DNA of 15,335 bases, from positions 1 to 15,335 of the forward strand of contig NZ_NPEF01000062.1 in the NCBI RefSeq assembly GCF_002811955.1, in the 5' to 3' direction. This DNA comes from Leptospira ellisii (GTDB taxonomy: Bacteria; Spirochaetota; Leptospiria; Leptospirales; Leptospiraceae). The position numbers and the translations under genes were made by a program. Positions 8,364 through 15,335 of the stretch are shown here, one piece after another. Each line of letters starts with the position of its first letter. The stretch's first letter is position 1. Below the pieces are notes generated by a model. It saw only the letters and a list, made by a program, of their open reading frames with translations. It searched no databases and had not been told where the DNA came from.

Positions 8364-11300
8364 ATGATCAAAGTCAATCTAAACTTGCGGGCGACCGCAA
8401 TACGCAAAAATTCCGGTGTACACATCGGATCGCTTTTACTTTCCGCAGGCCTCGTATTTCTTTTCCAATTCTGTAGCCTACAGGACGAACCGGGAAATTC
8501 CTGGAACGACGCGTTGAGCGGAATCGTTTCCTCCCCGGGCAAACTGAATGCGCTTACGACGCACGGAATGTTTGCAGGATACGTCGCGCCTAGGACCGGA
8601 TTTTACAGTTGCAATCAATTCGGCGGTTCGAATCCGCCTTACAGCGCGACATATCATACTTTCGTAAAGAACGCAAGCGGACGGGCGATGGAAAACGTAC
8701 ACGCCCTTTGCGCAACGGAAGACGGAAGTCTTTTTCTCGCAGGTCAAGGTAGAAAGTCGAACAATACTTCCGGAACGGGAATGATCGCCAAACTCGGACC
8801 GAACGGTCAAGTGCAATGGCTGAAGGAGATCGGTCCATATAACATACGGACGAATCAGGCCAATAAGATCGACTTCGTCGCGATGGAACGCGACGGCGAC
8901 GGAGGACTTCTGATTCTCGGACACGCGGACGGTCCCGTCGATCCGAACCTCGGCCTGGACGGACTTGCGCCGCAAAGGAGTTATGCGGGAGGCGCGAACG
9001 ACATGCTCCTCATCGCCTTAACACCGGGCGGTTCCGTCAAGTGGTGGTCTTTTTTCGGCGGTCCCGGAAACGATCAGGCGACGGGTCTTACGATCACGGA
9101 TTTTCAATCTCATCTATTGACCGGAAATTCAGATCAACCCATACCGACCAACGGCATCGTGATCCGTCCGTATTCCGGTCCGGGTCCGAATGCGGTCGTC
9201 GCAACGGTTCTCTGGACGGATGACGATAAATTCGGCGCGCCAATGACGTTTCTCAACGGTTCCTCGCACGGCGTTGCCAAGGGAATCGACTCCTACTTTC
9301 TCACGGGAAAAGGACCTTCTCCGGAGGGACTTTCCTCTCCCGCGTTTCCGCCGCTTTCCGGCAGCGACGACGTAAGGATCGTCAAGTTATCCTCGGAACT
9401 CGTTCCCGTCGCCTATACGTACGTAGGCGGACCGGGCGCGGTTTTCGGACCGGGTTATCCCATGGGACCGGGGGATATGGAGCTGCGCGGAATTTCGCAG
9501 AGCGCGGTGGACGACGGCGGCGTCGTTCTTGCCGGTAAGATCGTGGGCGGAACGGTCGTAAGTTTGGACGGTCGAACTCCGATCACGCAGTGCAAACCGG
9601 GAGGATTCAATCAACCGACTCCCGTCGTGGTGAAGTTAAAGGCCGATCTTCATGCGGAATGGCTCACCTGTCTTCAGGGTTCGAACTACGTCAATTCGGA
9701 CGCGTTATCCGTCACCTTCAGCCGAGACGCAGGTTATCTGATCGCGGGCAAGTCGTATGCGCCGATCGACAACATTCAAGGAATCAATCCTGCGATTCCC
9801 CATTCTCCGTCCGCCTTTCCGGAGACGATGATCGTTCGTTTGGACGGAACCGGAAACGTAAACTTCTTCGCTTTTTACGGACGTGCAACGAACGGAGGAA
9901 GCGTGACGAACTTTCCCTACGACGTAGCGAACGATATCGTCGTACAAACATTGTACGGCGGCATCGCGGTAGGCGGATATCCCGGCGCGAACGTTCCCTT
10001 ATGGGCGGGCAGAGCTCCCGTATCATCATTCGTTTATCCGAGCACATGGACCTTCGTCGCCAACTTGATTCCGGGAGCCGCGATGACTTCCTTCAGCGCG
10101 TTGCGTTGTAATCAGGTTCCACCGACGCCTCCCCCGATCGGAAATGAAACGTTCCACGGCGGCGCGCAGTATGTTCCGAGCAACATGGAAGAGGTGAAAC
10201 CCTCGGCGACGTGCGCACTTGAGGACGGAAGTTTCCTAGTCGCCGGGAGTTCGAAGATACCGGTTACTCCGGAGTCCGGCGGAATCGGAGGTTATAGGAC
10301 GGGCCTAATTCAGCGCGTGGCCAGATGGGGAACGATCGGAGATTATTCCGGCGGAGCGGTACGATTTCTTACGCCGAACGACGTGCTCAACCCGAACGCC
10401 TCCATCGAAATCGTAGACATAGAAAGGGACGTCGACGGAGGAATTTTGATCGCCGGGAATACGAACGTATCGTTGGCCTTATATTCTCTCGACAACGTAA
10501 CGCCTATTCGAGGTTATGCGGGAGGGCTTGATATGTTTCTGATCAAACTCGCTCCGCAAGGACCCTGTACCGTGAGCGGCTGCTCTCTGGGAAAAATCGT
10601 CTGGTGGACGTACGTAGGAGGCGCGGGCGACGATAACGTCGTGAACATCTCCAGACCCGTGGAAGACCCTCAAGGGAAATACGAACTGATCCTCGCCGGC
10701 AACGTGAGTCAGAACGTTTCCCTCGGCAGTACGCCTATCCGTCCGTTCACCGCCGGATCCAACAACATTCTCGCGATTAAATACAAAGTGAGCGGAGGTT
10801 CCGTCGGAACTCCCTTATGGTACACTTTTATGAACGGAAGCGTATCCGCGATGACCCAAAACGGAACGGACGGAATCTACTTCGTCGGCGGCGGCCCCGC
10901 ACCCGCAGGACTTACGAATCCGGTCTTCCCTCCCGCGAGCACGAATGCAAAGGATGCAAGAATCGTTAAGTTGAATTCCGACGGAAATCCGCTCTGGTTT
11001 GCCTGGATCGGCAGCGTCGACAGTCTCGCCGTCGACACGTATCTGGAATCGATCACGCCGAGTCCGAACGGAGTCAGCGGAGCGGCCGTGGCCGGGCGAA
11101 TCAAATTCGGCTCCTTAAACTTGCTGGACGGCAAAACGCCGATTCTACCCTGCCAAAGTCCTCCGACGAACAACCTCTCTCTCGTATTGGAGTTCGATTC
11201 CAACGGACATGTGAATTGGTTTACCTGCCCGCGCGCCGAAACGGGTTTAGCCGGGAAGACTGGAATCACCCACGGGGACAACACGTATTGGATCGCGGCG

Positions 11301-11615
11301 TCTGCGGATCATACGTTTTCCGATTTGGAAGGCATCACACCGGCGGTCTCCTTTAGCGGATCGAGTAGGAATATGATGGTCGCTCAGCTTGAGGCCGACG
11401 GACACGCGCGTTGGTTCGCATTCTACGGCGGAGGAGCCGGCGGAATGGGGAGAAGTTCGGGAGGAAACAACGCCGTCGTACAGGGTCTTTACGGAGGCCC
11501 CTTCGTTGCAGGACAAGGATTCCCTCTTACGGGATGGGCGGGATGGAACGCGGTTTTGACCGGCATGGACAACTTTATGATCCACATAGTGAAGGAGCAG
11601 ACGCCGCGTCGATGA
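8364..11615 (+). CDS. Large probable lipoprotein with two homologous β-propeller-like halves
   Basis: This 1083-residue exported protein starts after a good ribosome site (AGGGAGGA, 8349-8356). A basic N-terminus and hydrophobic stretch end at C37 in the context FLFQFCSL, a loose spirochaetal lipobox, so it is probably lipid-anchored. The body carries short repeats of the type GGxLLxG, then AGGxDMxLIxLxPxGxVxWWxxxGG; the GGPGNDQ and GGAGDDN turns resemble SBBP-type β-propeller repeats common in Leptospira. The protein is an internal duplication: about 40-573 matches about 574-1083 in the same order, with pairs such as GPSPEGLSSPAFPP and GPAPAGLTNPVFPP, or DGRTPITQC and DGKTPILPC. Four cysteines correspond between halves (83/582, 116/617, 410/930, 436/955). 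Two extra ones, C735 and C740, occur only in the second half. The role is unknown; a surface adhesion or scaffold function would be a guess. Confidence 0.85.
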   Translation: MIKVNLNLRATAIRKNSGVHIGSLLLSAGLVFLFQFCSLQDEPGNSWNDALSGIVSSPGKLNALTTHGMFAGYVAPRTGFYSCNQFGGSNPPYSATYHTFVKNASGRAMENVHALCATEDGSLFLAGQGRKSNNTSGTGMIAKLGPNGQVQWLKEIGPYNIRTNQANKIDFVAMERDGDGGLLILGHADGPVDPNLGLDGLAPQRSYAGGANDMLLIALTPGGSVKWWSFFGGPGNDQATGLTITDFQSHLLTGNSDQPIPTNGIVIRPYSGPGPNAVVATVLWTDDDKFGAPMTFLNGSSHGVAKGIDSYFLTGKGPSPEGLSSPAFPPLSGSDDVRIVKLSSELVPVAYTYVGGPGAVFGPGYPMGPGDMELRGISQSAVDDGGVVLAGKIVGGTVVSLDGRTPITQCKPGGFNQPTPVVVKLKADLHAEWLTCLQGSNYVNSDALSVTFSRDAGYLIAGKSYAPIDNIQGINPAIPHSPSAFPETMIVRLDGTGNVNFFAFYGRATNGGSVTNFPYDVANDIVVQTLYGGIAVGGYPGANVPLWAGRAPVSSFVYPSTWTFVANLIPGAAMTSFSALRCNQVPPTPPPIGNETFHGGAQYVPSNMEEVKPSATCALEDGSFLVAGSSKIPVTPESGGIGGYRTGLIQRVARWGTIGDYSGGAVRFLTPNDVLNPNASIEIVDIERDVDGGILIAGNTNVSLALYSLDNVTPIRGYAGGLDMFLIKLAPQGPCTVSGCSLGKIVWWTYVGGAGDDNVVNISRPVEDPQGKYELILAGNVSQNVSLGSTPIRPFTAGSNNILAIKYKVSGGSVGTPLWYTFMNGSVSAMTQNGTDGIYFVGGGPAPAGLTNPVFPPASTNAKDARIVKLNSDGNPLWFAWIGSVDSLAVDTYLESITPSPNGVSGAAVAGRIKFGSLNLLDGKTPILPCQSPPTNNLSLVLEFDSNGHVNWFTCPRAETGLAGKTGITHGDNTYWIAASADHTFSDLEGITPAVSFSGSSRNMMVAQLEADGHARWFAFYGGGAGGMGRSSGGNNAVVQGLYGGPFVAGQGFPLTGWAGWNAVLTGMDNFMIHIVKEQTPRR

Positions 11616-11663
11616 AGAATTTCCGGCGACTGAACGGACGAATCGGCGACGGCCCAGTGCGTT
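11616..11663 (+). other. Short gap after the lipoprotein gene
   Basis: An ATG at 11612 overlaps the lipoprotein stop codon and opens a reading frame of about 20 codons, with no ribosome site or family likeness. I do not call it a gene. No terminator is visible here. Confidence 0.3.
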
Positions 11664-11843
11664 ATGCGGAATGACGTAAGTCTACGGCGACAATCGATCA
11701 GAAAAGGTGAAAGACGCACTATTTCTAACTTCGTCGAGAATGCAACCATTCAGTATCTCACAAATGAATTCTATGTTTCGGATGAAGAAATGGATGGAAT
11801 TCTTTCTAATAAGCATTTGATTTCCTCTTTGAAAAAAGGATAA
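11664..11843 (+). pseudogene. Ribbon-helix-helix (CopG-like) antitoxin remnant
   Basis: A 59-codon frame contains RRTISNFVENATIQYL, the second-helix signature of CopG/RHH antitoxins, followed by YVSDEEMDGILSNKHLISSL, like the C-terminal toxin-binding part of such proteins. The N-terminal β-strand and first helix, which normally precede the RRTISN motif over about 20 residues, appear shortened or replaced (MRNDVSLRRQSIRKGE). The usual ending after LKKG, a further 8-12 residues, is cut off by tandem TAA codons. No ribosome site precedes the ATG. A toxin-like tail follows in another frame. I read this as a decayed antitoxin. A short but still functional regulator is possible. Confidence 0.55.
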
Positions 11844-11898
11844 TAAACTATTGATCATCTTTGTCGATATAGATCAAAGAAAGGATAGTTATAAGTAG
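11833..11898 (+). pseudogene. C-terminal scrap of a RelE/ParE-like toxin
   Basis: A frame overlapping the end of the antitoxin remnant reads LLIIFVDIDQRKDSYK then stop (TAG 11896-11898). This matches the final strand and HRKxxYK-type ending of RelE/ParE toxins, with Gln in place of the usual His. The frame is open only from 11833, so the first 70 or so residues of a toxin are missing. Position and order (antitoxin, then toxin) match a type II module that lost its middle by deletion. The match is short, so confidence is modest. Confidence 0.4.
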
Positions 11899-11927
11899 GA
11901 TCGGTCGCATCACCTGATTAAAAATTG

Positions 11928-11958
11928 CCGCGCTTCGGGTTCGTTCACCGAAGCGCGG
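11928..11958 (-). terminator. Strong intrinsic terminator of the four-helix membrane protein gene
   Basis: CCGCGCTTCGG (11928-11938) and CCGAAGCGCGG (11948-11958) form a perfect 11-bp stem with a 9-base loop. On the - strand it lies 6 bp after the stop codon at 11965 and is followed by CAATTTTTAA, a good T run. The + strand exit is less T-rich, so termination of the leftward gene is the main role. Confidence 0.8.
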
Positions 11959-11964
11959 TCTAAG

Positions 11965-12483
11965 TTATAGATACCGGGCCATTTCCATGATCAAGACGCT
12001 GATCCCGATCAAAGAGGCGATAAACCTGGTGCTCAACGCAATACGATTTCCTAATATAGGCATCTGAGCGAGCAGATCCGGAGACGGACCTTTTTGCTGG
12101 AGAGCGATTCCGATTTCGGCCATTCGGGAGATCGAAGGACGGGTCACCGTAAAACCGATTCCGTACGCGACGACCGCGAGAATTCCTCCGATCAATAACA
12201 AGGTTCCGTACTTGGAGAAAATCCATTCCGATTGAAAACCTCCGGATAATTTCCAATAAAGCAAAAAACCGGAAAGAATCGTAAGCGTGGAAGCCGTATT
12301 GATTACGATCGGATACGCGTTGGTTCTCGCGAGTTGTTGCATGAATTTACCGCCGTCCGGGCCCAGCGACTTCGCGGTCGGCTGGACGAACGCAGCCATC
12401 ATTATAGCCGCGCCGACCCAAAAAATCCCGGACGAGACGTGAACGAGTTTCAGAATAAAAAAGTAGAGTAGATTTGTTTCCAT
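11965..12483 (-). CDS. Four-helix integral membrane protein (DUF2269/CopD-like)
   Basis: This 172-residue protein is almost wholly hydrophobic, with four predicted membrane helices near 6-33, 57-77, 88-112 and 148-170. The first helix has the motif KLVHVSSGIFWVGAA with H15; a membrane His in this context is typical of DUF2269 and CopD-like proteins, where it may serve heme or copper binding. That assignment is from motif resemblance only. The conserved-looking loop after TM1 (FVQPTAKSLGPDGG) and N55-A56-Y57 at the start of TM2 also fit such small redox or transport membrane proteins. No strong ribosome site precedes the ATG. It has its own terminator (11928-11958) and a promoter-like region with a dyad (12506-12532), so it is probably transcribed alone. 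Function is unknown. Confidence 0.8.
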   Translation of the reverse strand: METNLLYFFILKLVHVSSGIFWVGAAIMMAAFVQPTAKSLGPDGGKFMQQLARTNAYPIVINTASTLTILSGFLLYWKLSGGFQSEWIFSKYGTLLLIGGILAVVAYGIGFTVTRPSISRMAEIGIALQQKGPSPDLLAQMPILGNRIALSTRFIASLIGISVLIMEMARYL

Positions 12484-12505
12484 AAAAATGTTTCGGTTTG
12501 AACGT

Positions 12506-12532
12506 TTTATACTTCCTCGTAGGAAGCAACAA
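12506..12532 (-). promoter_or_regulatory. Promoter-like site with a dyad in the spacer
   Basis: On the - strand, TTGTTG (12532-12527), a 15-bp spacer and TATAAA (12511-12506) lie 22 bp before the start codon of the four-helix protein. The spacer is exactly the inverted repeat CTTCCT-ACG-AGGAAG. The -10 box is good, the -35 box weak and the spacer short. A dyad placed between the boxes suggests a regulator binding site. It could instead be a small hairpin in the RNA if the start lies further upstream. Confidence 0.35.
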
Positions 12533-12747
12533 AGGAATCGCTTCCGCTTGTACTAAAAATCGTATGTTTCCATTCCGATTGAATAAAAATAAATAAGGAA
12601 ACGAAGCGGAATCCTACTTAAAGCTAACTTGAAGGCGCCTACTCCACCAGGGAGGAAACGCGAAAGAAGTGAAAAAGACCGTCTCGAAAAACGCCTAACT
12701 TATCGGGTAGAAATGAAACTTTTTATTCCTCAATAAAAGGGTCGTCC
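12533..12747. other. Intergenic region between two leftward genes
   Basis: No gene is supported. On the - strand there is a weak AT-only pairing (CTTTTATT with AATAAAAG, within 12719-12739) just after the lipoprotein stop. It could be a poor terminator, but the stem is too weak to call. Confidence 0.3.
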
Positions 12748-13275
12748 TCATGACTTAGGCAGAGCGACTTGAATCGTTTCGAATTTATCCTCGCCTTCTT
12801 TTTTGGCTTGGAATAAAAGAGAATCGGGAAGAGCACGAACTGGATAAAAAAATACGAAGACCCTATACAGGGAACCGCCTGCGGACAAAATTTCATTTTC
12901 GACTTTTACAGCCTCGATCTCATATTTGAAGCGTTCCTTGCTATAATACGCCTTCTCCCAAAAACTTCCTCCGAAAGCCACTCGAGACATTTTATGCGCC
13001 TCTCCTCCGGGCAAAGGAACCACGGGTTGTAACGAAATCTCCACATTAAAATTCGAAATATTCTTTATTTCGAATTCGACATAAACCGCGTTGATATTCG
13101 GGTCTTTAGGATAATAACCTCTATTGAATATTGTGTAACCGAACCTTCTTTCTATATCCAATACCTTGTAGGTAATAAAATCGTTCCCGCCGGACAAACT
13201 TACTCTGGAAGCTCTTTCCTGGGAGGATAAACAACCGACACAAATACTCATTAAGATCAAAAGCGTTATTTTCAT
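12748..13275 (-). CDS. Small probable lipoprotein of unknown function
   Basis: I place the start at the ATG at 13275-13273, giving 175 residues, because it opens directly with a lipoprotein signal (MKITLLILMSICVGC, lipid-carrying C15). A start 14 codons upstream (13317) would put a polar, His-rich stretch before the signal and is less likely. The position -3 residue is Cys rather than Leu, a loose lipobox of the kind spirochaetes tolerate. The mature part has an alternating strand pattern (NAVYVEFEIKNISNFNVEI and SLYRVFVFFYPVRALPDSLLF), like the Ig-like fold of DUF4352-type exported proteins; this is only a fold-level resemblance. No ribosome site is evident. It lies 178 bp downstream of the ATPase on the same strand, with a structured gap between them, and base composition shifts between the two. 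Confidence 0.65.
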   Translation of the reverse strand: MKITLLILMSICVGCLSSQERASRVSLSGGNDFITYKVLDIERRFGYTIFNRGYYPKDPNINAVYVEFEIKNISNFNVEISLQPVVPLPGGEAHKMSRVAFGGSFWEKAYYSKERFKYEIEAVKVENEILSAGGSLYRVFVFFYPVRALPDSLLFQAKKEGEDKFETIQVALPKS

Positions 13276-13364
13276 AGATTGACGTTCATGATAATGATTG
13301 CACATTGTGATCGGCAAGCATTTTTAAAATTGGAAGCGGGAAGCGGCGATTAAGCGCCATTCGA

Positions 13365-13429
13365 GCGAACCTCAGAGCCGTCCTGTAAATCAGGCAAAGT
13401 AAACGCTTGAAAGCTACAGTGAAGTTCGC
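13365..13429. other. Inverted repeat with inner hairpins at the composition boundary
   Basis: GCGAACCTC (13365-13373) and GAAGTTCGC (13421-13429) pair over 9 bp with one wobble-type mismatch, enclosing 47 bases. Inside, CCTG-TAAAT-CAGG (13382-13394) can form a small hairpin. It lies between the ATPase and lipoprotein genes, right where the AT-rich segment begins. It is not a tRNA: arm lengths do not fit. It might be a mobile-element end, an RNA element or chance. Confidence 0.3.
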
Positions 13430-13453
13430 ATTAGTGACCTAAAAGAGATGAAG

Positions 13454-14977
13454 TCAGGGATCGTATTTAAGACTTTTCGTTTCGTATCTCTTTAATCCAA
13501 GCACTTCCATTAATCCCGGATGAACTTCAATATGTTGCGTCATTTCATCAAAATCTAATTCAGGATTTTGATATTTATAAACATAAGTTGAACCGCCTTT
13601 GCCCTTACCACCAGATCTATAAAATGCTATAATTGAAAACCGATACAACCCTTTAAGAATATCTAAAGAATTCGAAACCTCTTTTAAACTCTCTTTTCTT
13701 TTATTATATTCTTCATTAAAAGCTGCAATCGGAAAACGATAAACGCCTATAGATCTAAATATCTCTAAGTAATTCTTATAGTTAGGTAAGTGTTTGTGAA
13801 CCTCATCGTCAATTTCTCTCAAAAAATAATCTCCGTAACTACTTCTTGCTTCAAGAATATCTTCATTAATGAAAAGTTCCTTATCGGATCTTTTTGGATC
13901 TACAAGACGCGCCTTATGTGCTGATAGAGCTGAATTACAAAACTTAATAAGATCTCTCGGTCTTAAAAATGTCCTATCTCGTAAATATTGATATTTATTC
14001 TGATGACCGGGCATTTCTTGATTTGAATCAAAAACATTATCCCAAGTGATATTTTCCTTATTTTCGCCTAAAATGAGATTAAATCTTTTTTCCATTAAAC
14101 TTTTAAGCGTATTATTAGTTCTCGCCGTATCCCATTCAATAGCAGAAAGATAGTTCTCTGTTATTTTGTTTTTATCTTCAAATTGTAATGAGTTATATAT
14201 GTCATCACGAAGTAAAATTGTTATAAACAAATTTTTTTTAAACGACTTAGCTGTGTTATTTATATCTTTAGCAGCAAGCAACAAGCCAATCAATCGATTA
14301 GAATATTCGCTATCCTTAGGATTGAATCCAAGATCCAATTGATCAAAACAAATAATATACCGATTGGCAGGATTAAGGACTTTAAAAATTGAATCACTTA
14401 AGCTTTTATTAATATCTTGAATAATAACTGGCAAATCTTCAATCGGAACGTTTTCGGCCTCAACACTAGCCTTCAATAGCTTCCAATCGATTTCGAAAGT
14501 AGGCTTTATCTTTAATCTTTTTGATGGAGTAAATATTTGAGTAATATCCGGATCTCTTGTTCCGTAGGAATCAACTACAAATCTCTCGATCTTTCCCATT
14601 TCCAAGAAGCATTCTTCATTATAAGGAAGAGACTGATCGTGGTTTAGAATAATCTTACTTATAGTAAGATAGATTAAATACTTCCAGCTATGAGTAAATT
14701 TATCGAAATCAGGAATTCCAACCCTTGCCTGTTTATCATGATAATGCCAAGGGTAATCTGAAAATGTATGGCCATATGAAAAATAATCAGAACTCTTTGT
14801 AGTAATTATCTTTTTGAAGATTGCGGTCTTCCCTGCCCCCTTTCTTCCAACAATCAAATATTTCTTTCTTTCTAAAATTGAAATATAGGCTTCATGATCT
14901 TCGAAGGATTCTAATAAATACTCGTCATGATCAGCATCTGTGGATCCAAACGAATCTATATCTTTTAATGATTTCAT
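13454..14977 (-). CDS. P-loop ATPase resembling the Sll1717 family
   Basis: This 507-residue protein is a soluble NTPase. The Walker A motif is GRKGAGKT (residues 44-51, K50 and T51) and Walker B is ICFDQLD (209-215, D212). FITILLRDDIY contains R257 where a sensor-type arginine is expected. The segment RTFLRPRDLIKFCNSAL after it is typical of the helical/winged-helix part of Sll1717-like and related STAND/KAP-type ATPases. No signal peptide or membrane helix is seen. Codons are strongly AT-rich (many ATA, TTA, AAA), unlike the genes to the left, which points to horizontal transfer. No partner gene such as a nuclease, TIR or other effector is visible. Family members are poorly characterised and often sit in variable loci; a defence role is possible but unproven. 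The ATG at 14977 is the only good start, and GGGATGGG upstream is a weak ribosome site. Confidence 0.8.
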   Translation of the reverse strand: MKSLKDIDSFGSTDADHDEYLLESFEDHEAYISILERKKYLIVGRKGAGKTAIFKKIITTKSSDYFSYGHTFSDYPWHYHDKQARVGIPDFDKFTHSWKYLIYLTISKIILNHDQSLPYNEECFLEMGKIERFVVDSYGTRDPDITQIFTPSKRLKIKPTFEIDWKLLKASVEAENVPIEDLPVIIQDINKSLSDSIFKVLNPANRYIICFDQLDLGFNPKDSEYSNRLIGLLLAAKDINNTAKSFKKNLFITILLRDDIYNSLQFEDKNKITENYLSAIEWDTARTNNTLKSLMEKRFNLILGENKENITWDNVFDSNQEMPGHQNKYQYLRDRTFLRPRDLIKFCNSALSAHKARLVDPKRSDKELFINEDILEARSSYGDYFLREIDDEVHKHLPNYKNYLEIFRSIGVYRFPIAAFNEEYNKRKESLKEVSNSLDILKGLYRFSIIAFYRSGGKGKGGSTYVYKYQNPELDFDEMTQHIEVHPGLMEVLGLKRYETKSLKYDP

Positions 14978-15335
14978 ATAGCTTTTCCCATCCCATTGAG
15001 ACTACTAAATATTACGCCTAACCCAAATTCGGCGAAGCACGCATTTTTTCCAATAAATTTAGATTTGTGCTAAAAATTAATGCAAGAAAAATAATATAAT
15101 AAATACATTTTTTACTTGAAACGCCTATAGCATACGTTAGTCCGTGTTTCCGGAATATCCTTCCACGGATGTATTAGGCAGCTTCCCCCTTTTCATTCAT
15201 CACTGCCTTTTTACCCGAAGTCGATGGTCGCGTGCGGATTTTTTTGGGTCGAGATTAGATGCTGATTCGGGCAAGCGGTTTTGAAAAAAAATAGAACTAT
15301 AAATCGCTTCTCCGAACCCATAATTCTTTGAGATA
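14978..15335. other. Window end without a supported gene
   Basis: The first 140 bp are AT-rich and then composition returns toward the left-hand value near 15120. I see two modest hairpins on the + strand: TCCGTG (15141-15146) with CACGGA (15164-15169), and AGGCAG (15176-15181) with CTGCCT (15203-15208) followed by T (to 15212), which is terminator-like but has a 21-base loop. A 36-codon - strand frame (15321 to 15211) has no ribosome site or recognisable motif. The promoter of the ATPase should lie here, but I cannot choose a convincing one. Confidence 0.4.

Noticed and set aside
13361..13430. tRNA-like fold (a Tyr-like anticodon-loop sequence CTGTAAA in a closed stem)
   Set aside because: The acceptor-like stem is 9 bp with a wobble-type mismatch, the anticodon stem does not form around that loop, and no proper D or T arm or TTCRA motif is present.
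13742..15130. 12-base direct repeat AAACGCCTATAG at 13742-13753 and 15119-15130
   Set aside because: Considered as attachment-site repeats of the AT-rich segment, but one copy is inside the ATPase coding region, so it cannot flank the insert; chance is plausible for this length.
15211..15321. 36-codon - strand frame near the window end
   Set aside because: No ribosome site, no recognisable motif, and the length is expected by chance.

Overview
The window looks like chromosomal DNA from a Leptospira-type spirochaete. The codon style, the loose spirochaetal lipoprotein signals, a large β-propeller lipoprotein and a heavy-metal-type RND pump operon all fit. The genus call is inferred from style, not from a marker gene. 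By eye, G+C is about one half over most of the window and drops to roughly one third from about 13450 to 15120, which suggests an acquired segment.

Bases 1-8238 hold an efflux locus on the + strand. It contains the 3' end of a CusB/CzcB-type periplasmic adaptor, a 245-residue exported protein that looks like a small outer-membrane β-barrel, and a 1109-residue RND permease, packed with 0-6 bp gaps. After a 451-bp gap comes a second, clearly paralogous RND permease of 1048 residues. No outer-membrane channel gene is visible; it may lie upstream. The gap between the permeases is unusual. It has a hairpin just after the first pump, a series of small hairpins, a nested H-type pseudoknot with textbook loop lengths, a clear intrinsic terminator and a final hairpin before the second pump. 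It could be a small RNA or a cis-acting leader, and I could not match it to a known RNA family.

Bases 8364-11615 encode a 1083-residue probable lipoprotein built from two homologous halves, each probably a β-propeller, with four cysteines at matching positions in each half. Bases 11664-11898 hold a decayed type II toxin-antitoxin locus: a shortened ribbon-helix-helix antitoxin followed by only the C-terminal end of a RelE/ParE-like toxin.

From 11928 onward the genes are on the - strand. They are a four-helix membrane protein with a strong terminator and a dyad in its likely promoter, a small lipoprotein, and an AT-rich P-loop ATPase resembling the Sll1717 family. The ATPase stands alone here, and the last 358 bp carry no gene I can support.

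The adaptor, exported protein and two permeases probably form one envelope-spanning export system, possibly with a mixed-permease inner-membrane pump. The other genes appear functionally separate.
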